Shown: positions 1 to 8,291 of the stretch, piece after piece
How positions within the stretch are numbered: position 1 is the stretch's first letter
Layout of the letters: each line of letters begins with the position of its first letter
NCBI RefSeq assembly: GCF_900302495.1
Contig: NZ_OMKW01000004.1
Coordinates: forward strand, 186,001 to 250,000
Length of the DNA stretch: 64,000 nt
DNA from: Pontivivens insulae
GTDB taxonomy: Bacteria; Pseudomonadota; Alphaproteobacteria; Rhodobacterales; Rhodobacteraceae
Direction: 5' to 3'
Program-made: the position numbers and the translations under genes
Notes under the pieces: model-generated
Told to the model about the DNA's origin: nothing
What the model saw: only the letters and a program-made list of their open reading frames with translations
The model's database searches: none

Positions 1-1339
1 CCCGCAATCCACGGTCAGACGTGATCCAGCCACTGATATCGGCGATACCAGTCAGATCCAGCACAACGGCGATGACGCCAGCCACGACCAGCAATCTGAT
101 AATCATAAGCGCACGCGGGATAACCCCGTTCAGCCGTGCTTCGAGCAACGGGAACCGCTCGGTTGCGGAGTCGGGCAAAGAGATGCCTGAGCTGATCACG
201 TCGCTCAGGATGCGAACGATCAGTGATGCAATGGCAGCAGCTGCAACGATGATACCGGTTGTCTGCAACAGCGGCAGCAGAACCCCAGCGGGGCGCGTCG
301 CGACAACGGCCAGCAGGCCCAGAAGGTAGAGCAGGATTGGAATCCAAAGCAAGCCACCCACACGGTCGCGGAACCGTGTGCGGTTGTCCGGTTCATTAAA
401 CAGGTAATTGGTCGCGCGCTTGCGATAGCGCAGCAACATGAAGATCGCATAGAGCACCACGATGATGCTGAGCAACGTGCCAACCGCATTCCCTGTCAGG
501 ATCGAGACGCCGCGATTAATGATCGGGACTGCTAGCAGATGTCCGTACCCGACCACCATGATTGAGCGGACCAGCCAGCCTGACAAGATTGCCGCGGCAT
601 TGTCCGGCAGACGTGTCAGGCGAAGCGCGGGAACCCGCGGGGCGAGGATTGCCCGCGCCACGATCTTGCTGATCTGCACCACCACAAACGCATTGAGGTA
701 GAGCGATTTGGTTACATCCAGCACCCCATCGCTCGACAGGTAAATCGTCGCCGCATAGCCCCCTGCGGCGGCGAGGGCGACGATCACCGCATCAATTGCA
801 AGAGAGCCGAGGAGCAACAGCAATGTGATGGAAAAACCGTAATTCGTCGCGATCCGACCAATGCGGTCGTGCAAGCCACGGGCAAGGAATTTCAGCGACA
901 GGTAAACGCCGTAGGTGACAACGATAACGATGCCGAGGGATTTCAGAACGTCCATCAGCAGGTTGCCATCGACAGCATTCGCCGCACGGGTAAAGACACG
1001 CGGCAACTGCGACAGGCCAATCCAATACCGCTCGACGGTTTCTGCCGTCTGCATCGCGACCTCCGAGGTGGTCAACGCGATAGAGCGACCGATGCTGATT
1101 GTCGTGGCCGGAGCGTCTTCCGCCGAATCGGTGGCATCCTCTGCGCCCTCCACAACCACACCGCCCAACCGTTGGGCCAACTCAGTGGCCACTTCCGGGT
1201 TGGACAGAAGCTCAACAATCGTATCAACGGCAGCGCCTGTCGTGTTTTCTTCTGCCGGTGCCGCGTCCTGTGCAAAGGCGGTCGTAATCGAAAAGCAGAG
1301 CGCGAAAATGCAGCCCAAAGCCCAGCGAAGAGCAATCAT
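1..1339 (-). CDS. MscS-family mechanosensitive ion channel, N-terminal part (truncated by window edge)
   Basis: Reading the minus strand from an ATG at 1339 gives one uninterrupted frame of about 446 codons that runs off the left edge. The protein starts with a signal peptide of about 24 residues (cut near AFA-QD). A polar periplasmic stretch follows to about residue 130, then a series of hydrophobic segments with short loops. This is the build of the large MscS-like channels of the YbiO type, which release solutes on hypo-osmotic shock. The pore helix and the cytoplasmic beta domain lie outside the window, so the family call rests on architecture and local similarity only. An AAGGAAG ribosome site precedes the start. 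It follows the Crp/Fnr gene in the same direction, 38 bases away, and may share its transcript. Another polytopic membrane protein is the main alternative. Confidence 0.7.
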   Translation of the reverse strand, partial: MIALRWALGCIFALCFSITTAFAQDAAPAEENTTGAAVDTIVELLSNPEVATELAQRLGGVVVEGAEDATDSAEDAPATTISIGRSIALTTSEVAMQTAETVERYWIGLSQLPRVFTRAANAVDGNLLMDVLKSLGIVIVVTYGVYLSLKFLARGLHDRIGRIATNYGFSITLLLLLGSLAIDAVIVALAAAGGYAATIYLSSDGVLDVTKSLYLNAFVVVQISKIVARAILAPRVPALRLTRLPDNAAAILSGWLVRSIMVVGYGHLLAVPIINRGVSILTGNAVGTLLSIIVVLYAIFMLLRYRKRATNYLFNEPDNRTRFRDRVGGLLWIPILLYLLGLLAVVATRPAGVLLPLLQTTGIIVAAAAIASLIVRILSDVISSGISLPDSATERFPLLEARLNGVIPRALMIIRLLVVAGVIAVVLDLTGIADISGWITSDRGLR

Positions 1340-1377
1340 GCCTGTCTTCCTTTTGTCATCAGCGACAGTGTTTGCCT

Positions 1378-2151
1378 TCAGGCGCGTGCGAAGGTCAACC
1401 TGTCCATCTCTGATGATGGATACCAATTCGTGTCAATGCTGGTGTGCCGGTCGTCGAAGTCAATCAGATCGGCAAGATAACGCTCGCTCAGGACTTCGAC
1501 CTGCCGATCAAAGCGGCGAATGTGCCCTTCTTTTTCCAATCCCGTGAATGCCTTTGAAACAGACACGTTCGTCAGGCCAAGGAAGTCGCCAATCTCTTGC
1601 TGGCTCAACGGCAGGCGAAACACGTCTCCCATCTCGGGGTTCGTGATCCGCAGTCGCGTCAGCAGGCTGAGAAGCAGGAAGGTCAGCCGCTCGCGCGCGT
1701 TCATTCGGCCATTCGCCCGCAACGTGTCGATCAAAACGGTCTGACTGCGTGCGGCGATGCTGAAGAACAGTGCGGCCAGACGCGGGGAACTGGTCAGGAC
1801 GTCTTCCATGGCCGTGCGCGGGAAGGGGCACAGGACACAGGATGTACAACTGCGCAAGCTGGTCGTGGCCGCAGGATAGGCGATATCTGCCAGCCCGATC
1901 ATGTCGCCAGGGTGGTGAATGTCGACGATCTGGCGCCGTCCATCGGGCAGATCCAGATAGGAGTACAGCCAGCCGGATTTCACGACGCAAAGCTCGCTCA
2001 GCGGATCGCCGCGCTCATAAAGATCCTTTTGCGGATCGACGCTGACCTCGGTTTCTTCCATCCGTGCAAGATGCCTGCGATCACCATCGCTCAGTGGAAT
2101 GTAGTGAGACAGTTTTGCAACCAGACAGCTGTCTGAGACGGGCTTGGACAT
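1378..2151 (-). CDS. Crp/Fnr family transcriptional regulator
   Basis: 257-residue regulator with an N-terminal cyclic-nucleotide-binding-like beta roll (about 15-130), a long dimer helix (about 130-160) and a C-terminal winged helix with the recognition segment QQEIGDFLGLTNVSVSKAF. The start at 2151 is chosen because a perfect AGGAGG lies just upstream; the longer frame to 2211 has none. The effector is unknown. There is no N-terminal FNR cysteine cluster, but a CxxCxxC run (Cys102, Cys105, Cys108) sits inside the sensor domain, with further cysteines at 9 and 55, so redox or metal sensing is possible. It lies 75 bases downstream of the efflux-pump gene on the same strand, which suggests co-transcription. 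Confidence 0.9.
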   Translation of the reverse strand: MSKPVSDSCLVAKLSHYIPLSDGDRRHLARMEETEVSVDPQKDLYERGDPLSELCVVKSGWLYSYLDLPDGRRQIVDIHHPGDMIGLADIAYPAATTSLRSCTSCVLCPFPRTAMEDVLTSSPRLAALFFSIAARSQTVLIDTLRANGRMNARERLTFLLLSLLTRLRITNPEMGDVFRLPLSQQEIGDFLGLTNVSVSKAFTGLEKEGHIRRFDRQVEVLSERYLADLIDFDDRHTSIDTNWYPSSEMDRLTFARA

Positions 2152-2226
2152 CGGGTCCTCCTTTCGGGCAGGACCGCTGCGCCGGATGCGTTGCGACCTG
2201 CCTGCGGACAACAGGTCCGCGACATC

Positions 2227-3435
2227 CTAACGCGCGAAGAGCCGTCCGCGTTCAGTCAGCAGCAGAACAATCAGCGTTCCGACCCCCGCACCAAGGAACC
2301 CGATGGCCATGGGAAGCGGTGTTCCGTCATAGGCTTGACCAATCAAAAACCCCAGACCGGCGCCGATCAGAACCGTAATCGCGCCGATCACTGACGAGGC
2401 AATTCCGGCCACCTCACCCAGGGGCTCCATCGCGATGGCATTGAAGTTGGCGAAGGTCATGCCGACGATGAACATGCTGCCGGCCAGCAGCACGATGAAC
2501 GCGATCAGGGGCATGTCGGCCCCAAGCAGTACCATCGCCAATGACAGCGCGACATAGATGCAGACCGCGCCATGCGATAGGAACCGCATACCGAGCCGCC
2601 CCACCAAACGGGCGTTCACGAAGGACGAGATGGCGACTGCAAAAGCGATCATCGCGAAAATCGCCGGAAACCAGGGCCCAAGTCCGAAATGCTCTCCCAG
2701 AACCTGCTGGGCAGAATTTACAAAGCCGAACATCGCCCCCATGAACAGGCCAGAGCACAGCGCATAGCCCATCGCCTGCCCGTTGCGCAGAACCGTTGCA
2801 AAGCCGGTCGCAATGGGCCCAAGGCGCAGAGGGCGGCGATGCTCGGGTGCCAGCGTTTCTGGCAAAAGGCGCCAGCAGACAAGGCTCATCAGAACGCCAT
2901 ATCCGGCAAGCACTGCCAGTGTCGCCTGCCAGGGGGCCACGAAAAGGATCAGTTGGCCGATACTGGGCGCCAGAACAGGGGCGGCCATGAAGACCATCAT
3001 TGCGATGGACATGACCTGCGCCATGTCCCGGCCCGTGTAGCAATCGCGCGCAACCGCATTCGCAATGGTCCGTGGTGCAGCGGAGCCCGCTCCCATAATC
3101 ACACGTGCGATGAGCAGCGCCTCGAAACTTTGGGTCGAGAGCGAGATCAGCGCTCCGACAATGTAGATGAACAACCCGCCGAGCAGGATCGGTTTGCGCC
3201 CGAAGCGGTCCGCCAGCACACCCACGAAAAGCTGCGAGATACCAAACCCGAGCAGATAGCTGGAGATCACGGTCTGCGCGGTATTTGGATCGTCGAGATC
3301 AAATTCGCGTGCGAGATCGGGCAGCGCAGGCAGCATGATGTCGATCGCCATCGCGTTCAGTGCCATCAAAGCCGCGATGATAACAACGAAGCCGGTATAT
3401 CCGAGCGGGGCGTGTGCGGGTGAAGGACGGGGCAT
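2227..3435 (-). CDS. MFS multidrug efflux transporter, Bcr/CflA-like
   Basis: 402-residue inner-membrane transporter with about 12 hydrophobic segments. The first helix ends in the DIMLPALPD motif (about 32-40) typical of the Bcr/CflA drug:H+ antiporters, and motif A (GVLADRFGRK, about 72-81) follows helix 2. Such pumps export drugs or small metabolites in exchange for protons; the substrate here cannot be read from sequence. I start it at 3435 (MPRPSP) because the extra 33 residues of the longer frame, back to 3534, are rich in Trp/Arg/Lys and would run through the intergenic inverted repeats. The crp/fnr-type regulator follows on the same strand. Divergent from the lipoprotein at 3656. Confidence 0.88.
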   Translation of the reverse strand: MPRPSPAHAPLGYTGFVVIIAALMALNAMAIDIMLPALPDLAREFDLDDPNTAQTVISSYLLGFGISQLFVGVLADRFGRKPILLGGLFIYIVGALISLSTQSFEALLIARVIMGAGSAAPRTIANAVARDCYTGRDMAQVMSIAMMVFMAAPVLAPSIGQLILFVAPWQATLAVLAGYGVLMSLVCWRLLPETLAPEHRRPLRLGPIATGFATVLRNGQAMGYALCSGLFMGAMFGFVNSAQQVLGEHFGLGPWFPAIFAMIAFAVAISSFVNARLVGRLGMRFLSHGAVCIYVALSLAMVLLGADMPLIAFIVLLAGSMFIVGMTFANFNAIAMEPLGEVAGIASSVIGAITVLIGAGLGFLIGQAYDGTPLPMAIGFLGAGVGTLIVLLLTERGRLFAR

Positions 3436-3499
3436 GTCGGGCGCTTTCGAGAAATCTTCCCGATACCTGTCAGGCCAGACCGCCCGCGACCATAGTATT

Positions 3500-3515
3500 T
3501 TTATCTTCTGATAAA
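3500..3515. promoter_or_regulatory. AT-rich inverted repeat in the divergent intergenic region
   Basis: TTTATC-TTCT-GATAAA, a perfect 6-base inverted repeat in the only AT-rich part of the 220-base region between the efflux pump (minus) and the lipoprotein (plus). It lies about 65 bases upstream of the pump start. It could be an operator or part of the pump promoter; no regulator is assigned. Confidence 0.35.
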
Positions 3516-3529
3516 GAAAAATGTACCCT

Positions 3530-3547
3530 TTCACCCCGTGGGGTGAA
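3530..3547. promoter_or_regulatory. Perfect inverted repeat (TTCACCCC-GT-GGGGTGAA)
   Basis: Two perfect 8-base arms separated by GT, 15 bases from the preceding inverted repeat, between divergent genes. It has no T-run, so it is more like an operator than a terminator. It lies 95 bases upstream of the pump start and 109 bases upstream of the lipoprotein start. Confidence 0.4.
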
Positions 3548-3655
3548 GCACATAGTGCGCGGGCGGGGGCATAACAGCGTCAGAGCGTGCACAGGTCGCA
3601 GGGGCAACCACGTGCTGTTCTGACCAAATATGTTTGAAAATCAGGAGTTAGCATA

Positions 3656-4123
3656 ATGCTCACCCGTTCCCTTATCGCCCTCTCTGCGTCTGCTGTCATC
3701 TTGTCCGGTTGCATGGGCAACACCGCTTCCAGCAACGCGACAGGCAATGCCGTTGTCCAAGCTGCCGCTGCTCAGGCACTTGCCCAAGGTGGCCTCTCTT
3801 CCAACACGGCGGCGAATGTTGCCGCGCTCAATGCAACCAATGCCATTGCAGCCGGTGCCGCAGCCCCGGTCGCCGCAAACGCCTTCACTGCAACCTATCA
3901 GGGCTATTCCTGTAGCGAGCTGAACACGCTGATCTCAACGCTTCAGCCGTCGCAGGCTGCATCCGGTCTGGCCGGCCTTGCCAGCGTTGCGGGCGTGTTT
4001 GGTCTGGGCGGTGGCCGTGGCGCACAGGCGGCAACGGTCCTGAACGCGCAGACGCAGGTCTCCCAGACACAGGCGGCACAGCTTCAGGCTGCGCAGGCCG
4101 TGGCAGCAGCCAAAGGCTGCTGA
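3656..4123 (+). CDS. Small Ala-rich lipoprotein of unknown function
   Basis: 155 residues. A lipoprotein signal peptide ends in the lipobox ILSGC with Cys19 as the lipid anchor. The mature chain is very rich in Ala, Gln, Asn and Ser, with a Gly-rich stretch (VFGLGGGRG, about 119-127) and a helical Gln/Ala tail. Two further cysteines (about 88 and at the very C-terminus) could form a disulfide. CAGGAG lies upstream of the ATG. I do not recognise the family. The gene stands alone between a divergent pump and a convergent reductase and has its own terminator. Confidence 0.8.
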   Translation: MLTRSLIALSASAVILSGCMGNTASSNATGNAVVQAAAAQALAQGGLSSNTAANVAALNATNAIAAGAAAPVAANAFTATYQGYSCSELNTLISTLQPSQAASGLAGLASVAGVFGLGGGRGAQAATVLNAQTQVSQTQAAQLQAAQAVAAAKGC

Positions 4124-4129
4124 TCAGGG

Positions 4130-4168
4130 AAAGGGCCGCCTGCATGCCCCCGCTGCGGCCCTTTTCTC
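4130..4168 (+). terminator. Intrinsic terminator after the lipoprotein gene
   Basis: AAAGGGCCGC pairs with GCGGCCCTTT across a 15-base loop, followed by TCTCTT. It lies just after the stop at 4123 and, because of the A-run on its other side, could also work weakly for the convergent reductase gene ending at 4170. Confidence 0.8.
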
Positions 4169-4169
4169 T

Positions 4170-5231
4170 TCAATCGTCGAATGCGCCAACCTTCACCATC
4201 TGCCCGAACATCTCATTCATAGAGACGTCGAGTGGTCGATAGGTCAGGCCGAGAGAGCGCGTTGCCTTACTGTTGTCGGCACGCCATTTCACATTGACGT
4301 TTCGGCTCACGAATTTCCTCCTCAGCCCCCCCAACATCGGCCCAAGAAGCCAGACAAGCGATTTCGGCAGCGCCCGCGTCGGAAGCGGGTAGTGACTGCC
4401 GAATGTCGGCTGCAAGGTCTTTGCCATCTCAACCAGATCCGTTTCATGGCCAGAGATGATATTGCGGCCCTCTGCGGCCGGATCGAAGGCAGCATGAAGA
4501 TGGGCATCGGCCAGATCACGGACATCCACGACGCCAAGACCGATACGCGGTGCCCCGGCTTTCATCGTTCCATTGCCCATCTGCTGCATGATGGAAAAGC
4601 TTTCCGATGTCGGCGCATTCTGTGTCGCGGGACCGATGACGAGGGACGGGTTCACCGCGACCATCTTCCACCGGGATTGAGCGTCGGCAATACGCCATGC
4701 TTCCCGCTCGGCCACGGTTTTTGAGAATGAATAGGGCTGATAGTCCAGCGAAGAGGTTGTGTTCCACACACTCTCATCAAGACGTCCACCGGGCGCATCC
4801 GCGCAATCGGCTGCATCGCCATAGATGGCAGCACACGAACTGGTCAGCACCACTTTCGATACCGTTTCGGTGTCGTTGACGCTTTGCAGGACGTTCCGCG
4901 TACCCTCCAGCGCGGGATCGACCAGATCGGCCTGGGGGTCATTCACATCCGTCTTGAATGGGGATGCTGTGTGAAACACGGTCGCGCAGCCTCGCATGGC
5001 GGGGCGGTAAGACCCCGGCTCTAGCAGGTCGGCCTTGAAAAGTTTGAGGCCACCGGGGCTGTTTTCGGCCATCGTGCGCAGATGTCCGACCTTCGCTTCA
5101 TCTTTGGGATCGCGCACTGCGCCATGAACGGTTGCGCCACGCTCTAGCAATTTCTTGACGATCCAGCCGGCGACATAGCCGGATGCACCGGTTACCAACA
5201 CCGGTGCGCTTGTGTTGACAAGATAAGGCAT
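4170..5231 (-). CDS. NAD(P)-dependent epimerase/reductase, extended SDR (dihydroflavonol-4-reductase-like)
   Basis: About 353 residues. A Rossmann nucleotide-binding motif VTGASGYVAGW lies near residue 13, a Ser-containing strand VVLTSSCAAIYG near 127-138, and the catalytic YSFSK (Tyr and Lys four residues apart, about 167-171). This is the pattern of aldehyde/ketone reductases and DFR-like enzymes of the extended SDR class. The substrate is unknown. Several starts are possible (GTG 5237, ATG 5234, ATG 5231); the GAGG at 5238-5241 is best spaced for ATG 5231. It lies downstream of the peroxiredoxin gene but is separated from it by a strong terminator, so it probably has its own promoter. Confidence 0.85.
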   Translation of the reverse strand: MPYLVNTSAPVLVTGASGYVAGWIVKKLLERGATVHGAVRDPKDEAKVGHLRTMAENSPGGLKLFKADLLEPGSYRPAMRGCATVFHTASPFKTDVNDPQADLVDPALEGTRNVLQSVNDTETVSKVVLTSSCAAIYGDAADCADAPGGRLDESVWNTTSSLDYQPYSFSKTVAEREAWRIADAQSRWKMVAVNPSLVIGPATQNAPTSESFSIMQQMGNGTMKAGAPRIGLGVVDVRDLADAHLHAAFDPAAEGRNIISGHETDLVEMAKTLQPTFGSHYPLPTRALPKSLVWLLGPMLGGLRRKFVSRNVNVKWRADNSKATRSLGLTYRPLDVSMNEMFGQMVKVGAFDD

Positions 5232-5276
5232 CATCACCTCGAAAAGATTTCATTCTGCTCCTTTCGAGGCCAACGC

Positions 5277-5308
5277 AAAACGGCCCCGCATGGTTCATGC
5301 AGGGCCGT
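5277..5308 (-). terminator. Intrinsic terminator after the peroxiredoxin gene
   Basis: On the minus strand ACGGCCCTGCAT pairs with ATGCGGGGCCGT across a 5-base loop and is followed by TTTG. The 12-bp stem (one G-T pair) ends transcription of the peroxiredoxin gene before the SDR gene. Confidence 0.85.
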
Positions 5309-5333
5309 CAAAAGTTTAAAATACTTTAAGAGA

Positions 5334-5987
5334 TCAGTCTGGCTGACGGGTTTTGCGCAGATAGGGCAGGACCTTTTCGAAGGTGCCAAACTTCTCTGTC
5401 GCTTCCTCATCGCTCACGGCAGGCGTGATGATGACGTCTTCACCCTGGGACCAGTTCGCAGGTGTCGCGACCTTGTGGTTCGCGGTCAACTGGATGGAGT
5501 CGATGGCGCGCAAGATCTCGTCAAAGTTACGACCTGTGGTCATCGGATAGGTCAGGGACAGTTTGATCTTCTTGTCCGGCCCGACCACGAAGACCGAGCG
5601 GACGGTCGCGTTGCTTGCCGCAGTACGGCCTTCCGTTTCTGTCTCTTCCGCGGGCAACATGTCGAACGCTTTGGCCACCTTCATGTCGGGATCACCGATC
5701 ATCGGATAGTCGACCGTGTTGCCCGAAACCGCCTCGATATCGGCCTTCCACTTCAGGTGGTCAGAGACCGGATCGACCGAGATGCCCACGACCTTGGTAT
5801 TGCGCTTTTCGAAGGCGTCGATCATGCCCGCCATCGTGCCCAGCTCAGTCGTGCAGACCGGGGTGAAATCCTTCGGGTGGCTGAAAAGAACCGCATAGCC
5901 GTCACCGATCCACTCGTGGAAATTCATTTCCCCTTCAGTGGTCTCTGCCGTGAAATCCGGTGCGGTATCATTGATGCGAAGTGACAT
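5334..5987 (-). CDS. 1-Cys peroxiredoxin (Prx6 type, AhpC/TSA family)
   Basis: 217-residue cytosolic thiol peroxidase that reduces H2O2 and organic peroxides. The active-site motif FTPVCTTE has the peroxidatic Cys45, which is the only cysteine in the protein. There is therefore no resolving cysteine and the enzyme belongs to the 1-Cys/Prx6 group, consistent with the extended C-terminal domain. Start 5987 (MSLRIND) is fixed by a TGGAGGG ribosome site; upstream in-frame residues are non-coding in character. It lies 74 bases downstream of the M48 protease gene on the same strand. Confidence 0.95.
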   Translation of the reverse strand: MSLRINDTAPDFTAETTEGEMNFHEWIGDGYAVLFSHPKDFTPVCTTELGTMAGMIDAFEKRNTKVVGISVDPVSDHLKWKADIEAVSGNTVDYPMIGDPDMKVAKAFDMLPAEETETEGRTAASNATVRSVFVVGPDKKIKLSLTYPMTTGRNFDEILRAIDSIQLTANHKVATPANWSQGEDVIITPAVSDEEATEKFGTFEKVLPYLRKTRQPD

Positions 5988-6061
5988 GTTCTGCCCTCCA
6001 TTCCGATTGCGTTGATGTGCAGGTAAGGGGTTGAGGGCCGGTCCTTCAACCCCACCCGCCA

Positions 6062-6808
6062 TCAGTTCCGTGGGATTGTCGGCGTCAAACCCTGAGCCCG
6101 CTGTGCGGCAATCCGCTGTGCCGTCGCCACAACTGTGGAATAGCGCTGCTGACCCGGCGGGTGTGTGGACAGGACCGAATTGGATCCGCGGAACCGCGAA
6201 AAGCTGGCCGCGCCGTCAACCGGGTCATAGCCTGCACGCTCGGCAATATAGGTGCCCAGCACGTCGGCCTCCAACTCGAACGACTGCGAATAGGCCCGCC
6301 CGCCGATCTGGGCGCCGATCTCTGCCGATTGCTGCTGATCGAGCCCGATGACGCCACCCAGAATTGCCCCGGCAAGTCCGCCCAGACCAACCTGGCTCTG
6401 CCGCCGCGCCAGGTGCCCTGCGATCTGGTGTCCGGCCTCATGCCCCATGATGAAGGCGATCTCGTTGTCGTTGCGGATGGTCCGCAACATTGCCTCGTTG
6501 AAGACGATCAGCGGACGACCGTCGCTGCCAATCGTCTGGAACGCATTCGGCGCGCCACCGCTTCGGTCGATCTGAAGCACGAAATCGCATCCGCGTGTCT
6601 GGCCGGTTTCCTGACGACAAACATCCTCAGCAATAGGCTCGATCCGCGTGGCCACGCGTTGCATCATTTGCTCTCCGGCCGAGACCGAGCGATTGGCCGC
6701 CGGTGCCGCGCTGTCGGGCAGATTTGCGACCGGCGCATCGGGCACTTCGAACGTTGTCGCGCAGCCGGCGAGGGCGATTGCAGCGGTGAGGGTTAGGGCA
6801 AGGCGCAA
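6062..6808 (-). CDS. M48-family zinc metalloprotease lipoprotein
   Basis: 248 residues. The signal peptide ends in the lipobox IALAGC (Cys16), so it is probably membrane-anchored in the periplasm. The zinc site HEAGH (His123, Glu124, His127) is intact and the third ligand is supplied by ELEAD (Glu180). This is the compact BepA/YfgC- or LoiP-like type of periplasmic M48 peptidase, which acts in outer-membrane protein quality control; substrates are not known here. Gly-rich residues 141-155 (GLGGLAGAILGGVIG) may contact the membrane. CAAAGGAGGTTGCC-type upstream sequence supports the start. Confidence 0.9.
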   Translation of the reverse strand: MRLALTLTAAIALAGCATTFEVPDAPVANLPDSAAPAANRSVSAGEQMMQRVATRIEPIAEDVCRQETGQTRGCDFVLQIDRSGGAPNAFQTIGSDGRPLIVFNEAMLRTIRNDNEIAFIMGHEAGHQIAGHLARRQSQVGLGGLAGAILGGVIGLDQQQSAEIGAQIGGRAYSQSFELEADVLGTYIAERAGYDPVDGAASFSRFRGSNSVLSTHPPGQQRYSTVVATAQRIAAQRAQGLTPTIPRN

Positions 6809-6907
6809 GGCAACCTCCTTTTCCTGTCTCTGATGCGCAGAGCGGCGCGGACACGGCTCCAGTCGCGTTGCGCTAAATCATGTCGCATGCGGGCAATAAG
6901 GCAAGTC

Positions 6908-7642
6908 TCACGCGCCGTCGCGTCCCTTGAAAACCGATTGCCGACCGCGAATGTCGAGCGCCTTCTCGGAAAGCGCTACCTTTCCGTTCTCGAAGGTCAG
7001 CGTGGTCGGGCGTCCGGTCTTCAGCTGCTTTTCGATCACAACCACGGAGTCGTAGAAGCGGATACTGCCGATCTGACGGGCCAGCTCGCTGAAGCCAAAG
7101 AGCTTGTCCTGATCGGTATACCAGGAATGCATCTTATCTATCAGCCGCTTAGCGTATTCAATAAAGCTCGCCTCATTGCGATACCCACCGCCAAAACCGG
7201 GCCAATAACTCGTGTGGCAATCCTCGACGATATAGAGGCTTCCGTCGCGCATATGGGGCCAGAAAAGTTCGAAACTCGCGATCTGATGGTGGTTAATATG
7301 GCTGCCGTCGTCAATGACGATATCAAACGGGCCGTGAGTTCGGGCGAGCTGCGCAACAAAGGCCGGGTCGGCCTGGTGGCCGATTTCAACTGTCGTACCG
7401 TCGATCTGCAGCTTGCGGCACGCTTCGTCAATGTCGACGAAAGTTAAGCTGCTGTCTTCATGGAAGAAATCGCGCCACATCGGCAGCGACCCTCCCTTGA
7501 ACACACCGATTTCGAGGAAGGAGACGGGCGCGTCGCGATGGCCCGAAAGCTCACGATCGAAAATGTCGAAATAGTGCTGCCAGCGGGTCAGGGTCGGCAG
7601 GCCGGTGCGGGTCAGATAGTCGTCGAAATAGCTCATGCGCAT
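6908..7642 (-). CDS. Class I SAM-dependent methyltransferase (CmcI/MycE-like)
   Basis: 244 residues. The SAM-binding motif FLEIGVFKGGSL (about 43-54), the acidic FVDIDE after strand 2 (about 73), and FDIVIDDGSHINHH (about 106-119) match the small methyltransferases annotated near cephalosporin-hydroxylase CmcI and macrocin O-methyltransferases. In bacteria without antibiotic clusters these often modify cell-surface sugars; no glycosyl gene is adjacent, so the substrate is open. Start is ATG 7642 or ATG 7636; neither has a strong ribosome site. Confidence 0.82.
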   Translation of the reverse strand: MRMSYFDDYLTRTGLPTLTRWQHYFDIFDRELSGHRDAPVSFLEIGVFKGGSLPMWRDFFHEDSSLTFVDIDEACRKLQIDGTTVEIGHQADPAFVAQLARTHGPFDIVIDDGSHINHHQIASFELFWPHMRDGSLYIVEDCHTSYWPGFGGGYRNEASFIEYAKRLIDKMHSWYTDQDKLFGFSELARQIGSIRFYDSVVVIEKQLKTGRPTTLTFENGKVALSEKALDIRGRQSVFKGRDGA

Positions 7643-7777
7643 CAGTCTAACCGATGGACCATGGCGTTAACATATCCCCCGAAAGCCGGTGCACAATCCG
7701 TACACCGTGCGTGCACATTGCGTATGCCAAGGCTTCCTTAACCTTTTGCGGGCACAAGGAGGTTTTAGGACTTTCAC

Positions 7778-8128
7778 ATGGCTGATTACACACCTCCACC
7801 AGAACGCAAACAAACACGGGAGGAGTTGCGCGCAGAGACGGAGTTGGTGCTCTGGTTGAGTGAGCAGACGATGGAGCTGAAACGGGCGGAGATGCTGCGC
7901 GAATGGGTTCCTGCGGATTGGGCCGATGTGGAGCGGAACGTGGAATGCCGCCCCGCGCGCACGCGGATCACGTTGCGGGTAGACGCGGATGTGGCGCGTT
8001 TCTTCCGCAAGATGGGGCCGGGCTATCAGGCGCGAATGAACGCGGTGCTGCGCACCTACTATCTGTCGCGCAAAGCAAAGCTGATCACGGGTCCGCTTGA
8101 TGAGACGGTTCTGGGGCATCCGCTGTGA
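7778..8128 (+). CDS. BrnA-like antitoxin family protein without a BrnT partner
   Basis: 116 residues, charged and soluble. Residues about 62-105 (RTRITLRVDADVARFFRKMG, then GYQARMNAVLRTYYLSRK) are the ribbon-helix-helix-like segment of BrnA-type antitoxins, which bind DNA as dimers and neutralise the RNase toxin BrnT. The N-terminal half is longer and more acidic than in a classical BrnA. No BrnT-like ORF (about 90 residues) lies on either side, so this may be a solitary repressor derived from an antitoxin. AAGGAGG sits about 17 bases before the ATG, wider than usual. The repeat region follows. Confidence 0.7.
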   Translation: MADYTPPPERKQTREELRAETELVLWLSEQTMELKRAEMLREWVPADWADVERNVECRPARTRITLRVDADVARFFRKMGPGYQARMNAVLRTYYLSRKAKLITGPLDETVLGHPL

Positions 8129-8291
8129 TCGAAGCGCGGTTTGACCGCTCAATTTGGAGAGGGGGAGTGATGGCTGAATTCTGAGGGTTGATCGTCAGCG
8201 TGATTTTCAGTGGCGGGGGCGATCCCGTGATGGGTTCGGTTTGCGCATCGTCTGGGTCGGTCGTGGGCGCTTTATTTAGATTGGTAGGCAT
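8085..8291 (-). CDS. Possible small Pro/Thr-rich protein, unknown
   Basis: A 68-codon frame starts at ATG 8291 after AGGAGGAG, a very good ribosome site, with a TATAAAAG sequence further upstream on the same strand. The product is rich in Pro, Thr, Asn and Asp and has no recognisable domain, signal peptide or membrane helix. Its end overlaps the end of the BrnA-like gene tail to tail by 44 bases. The ribosome site is the main reason for listing it; the composition could also be that of non-coding DNA. Confidence 0.35.
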   Translation of the reverse strand: MPTNLNKAPTTDPDDAQTEPITGSPPPLKITLTINPQNSAITPPLQIERSNRASITADAPEPSHQADP

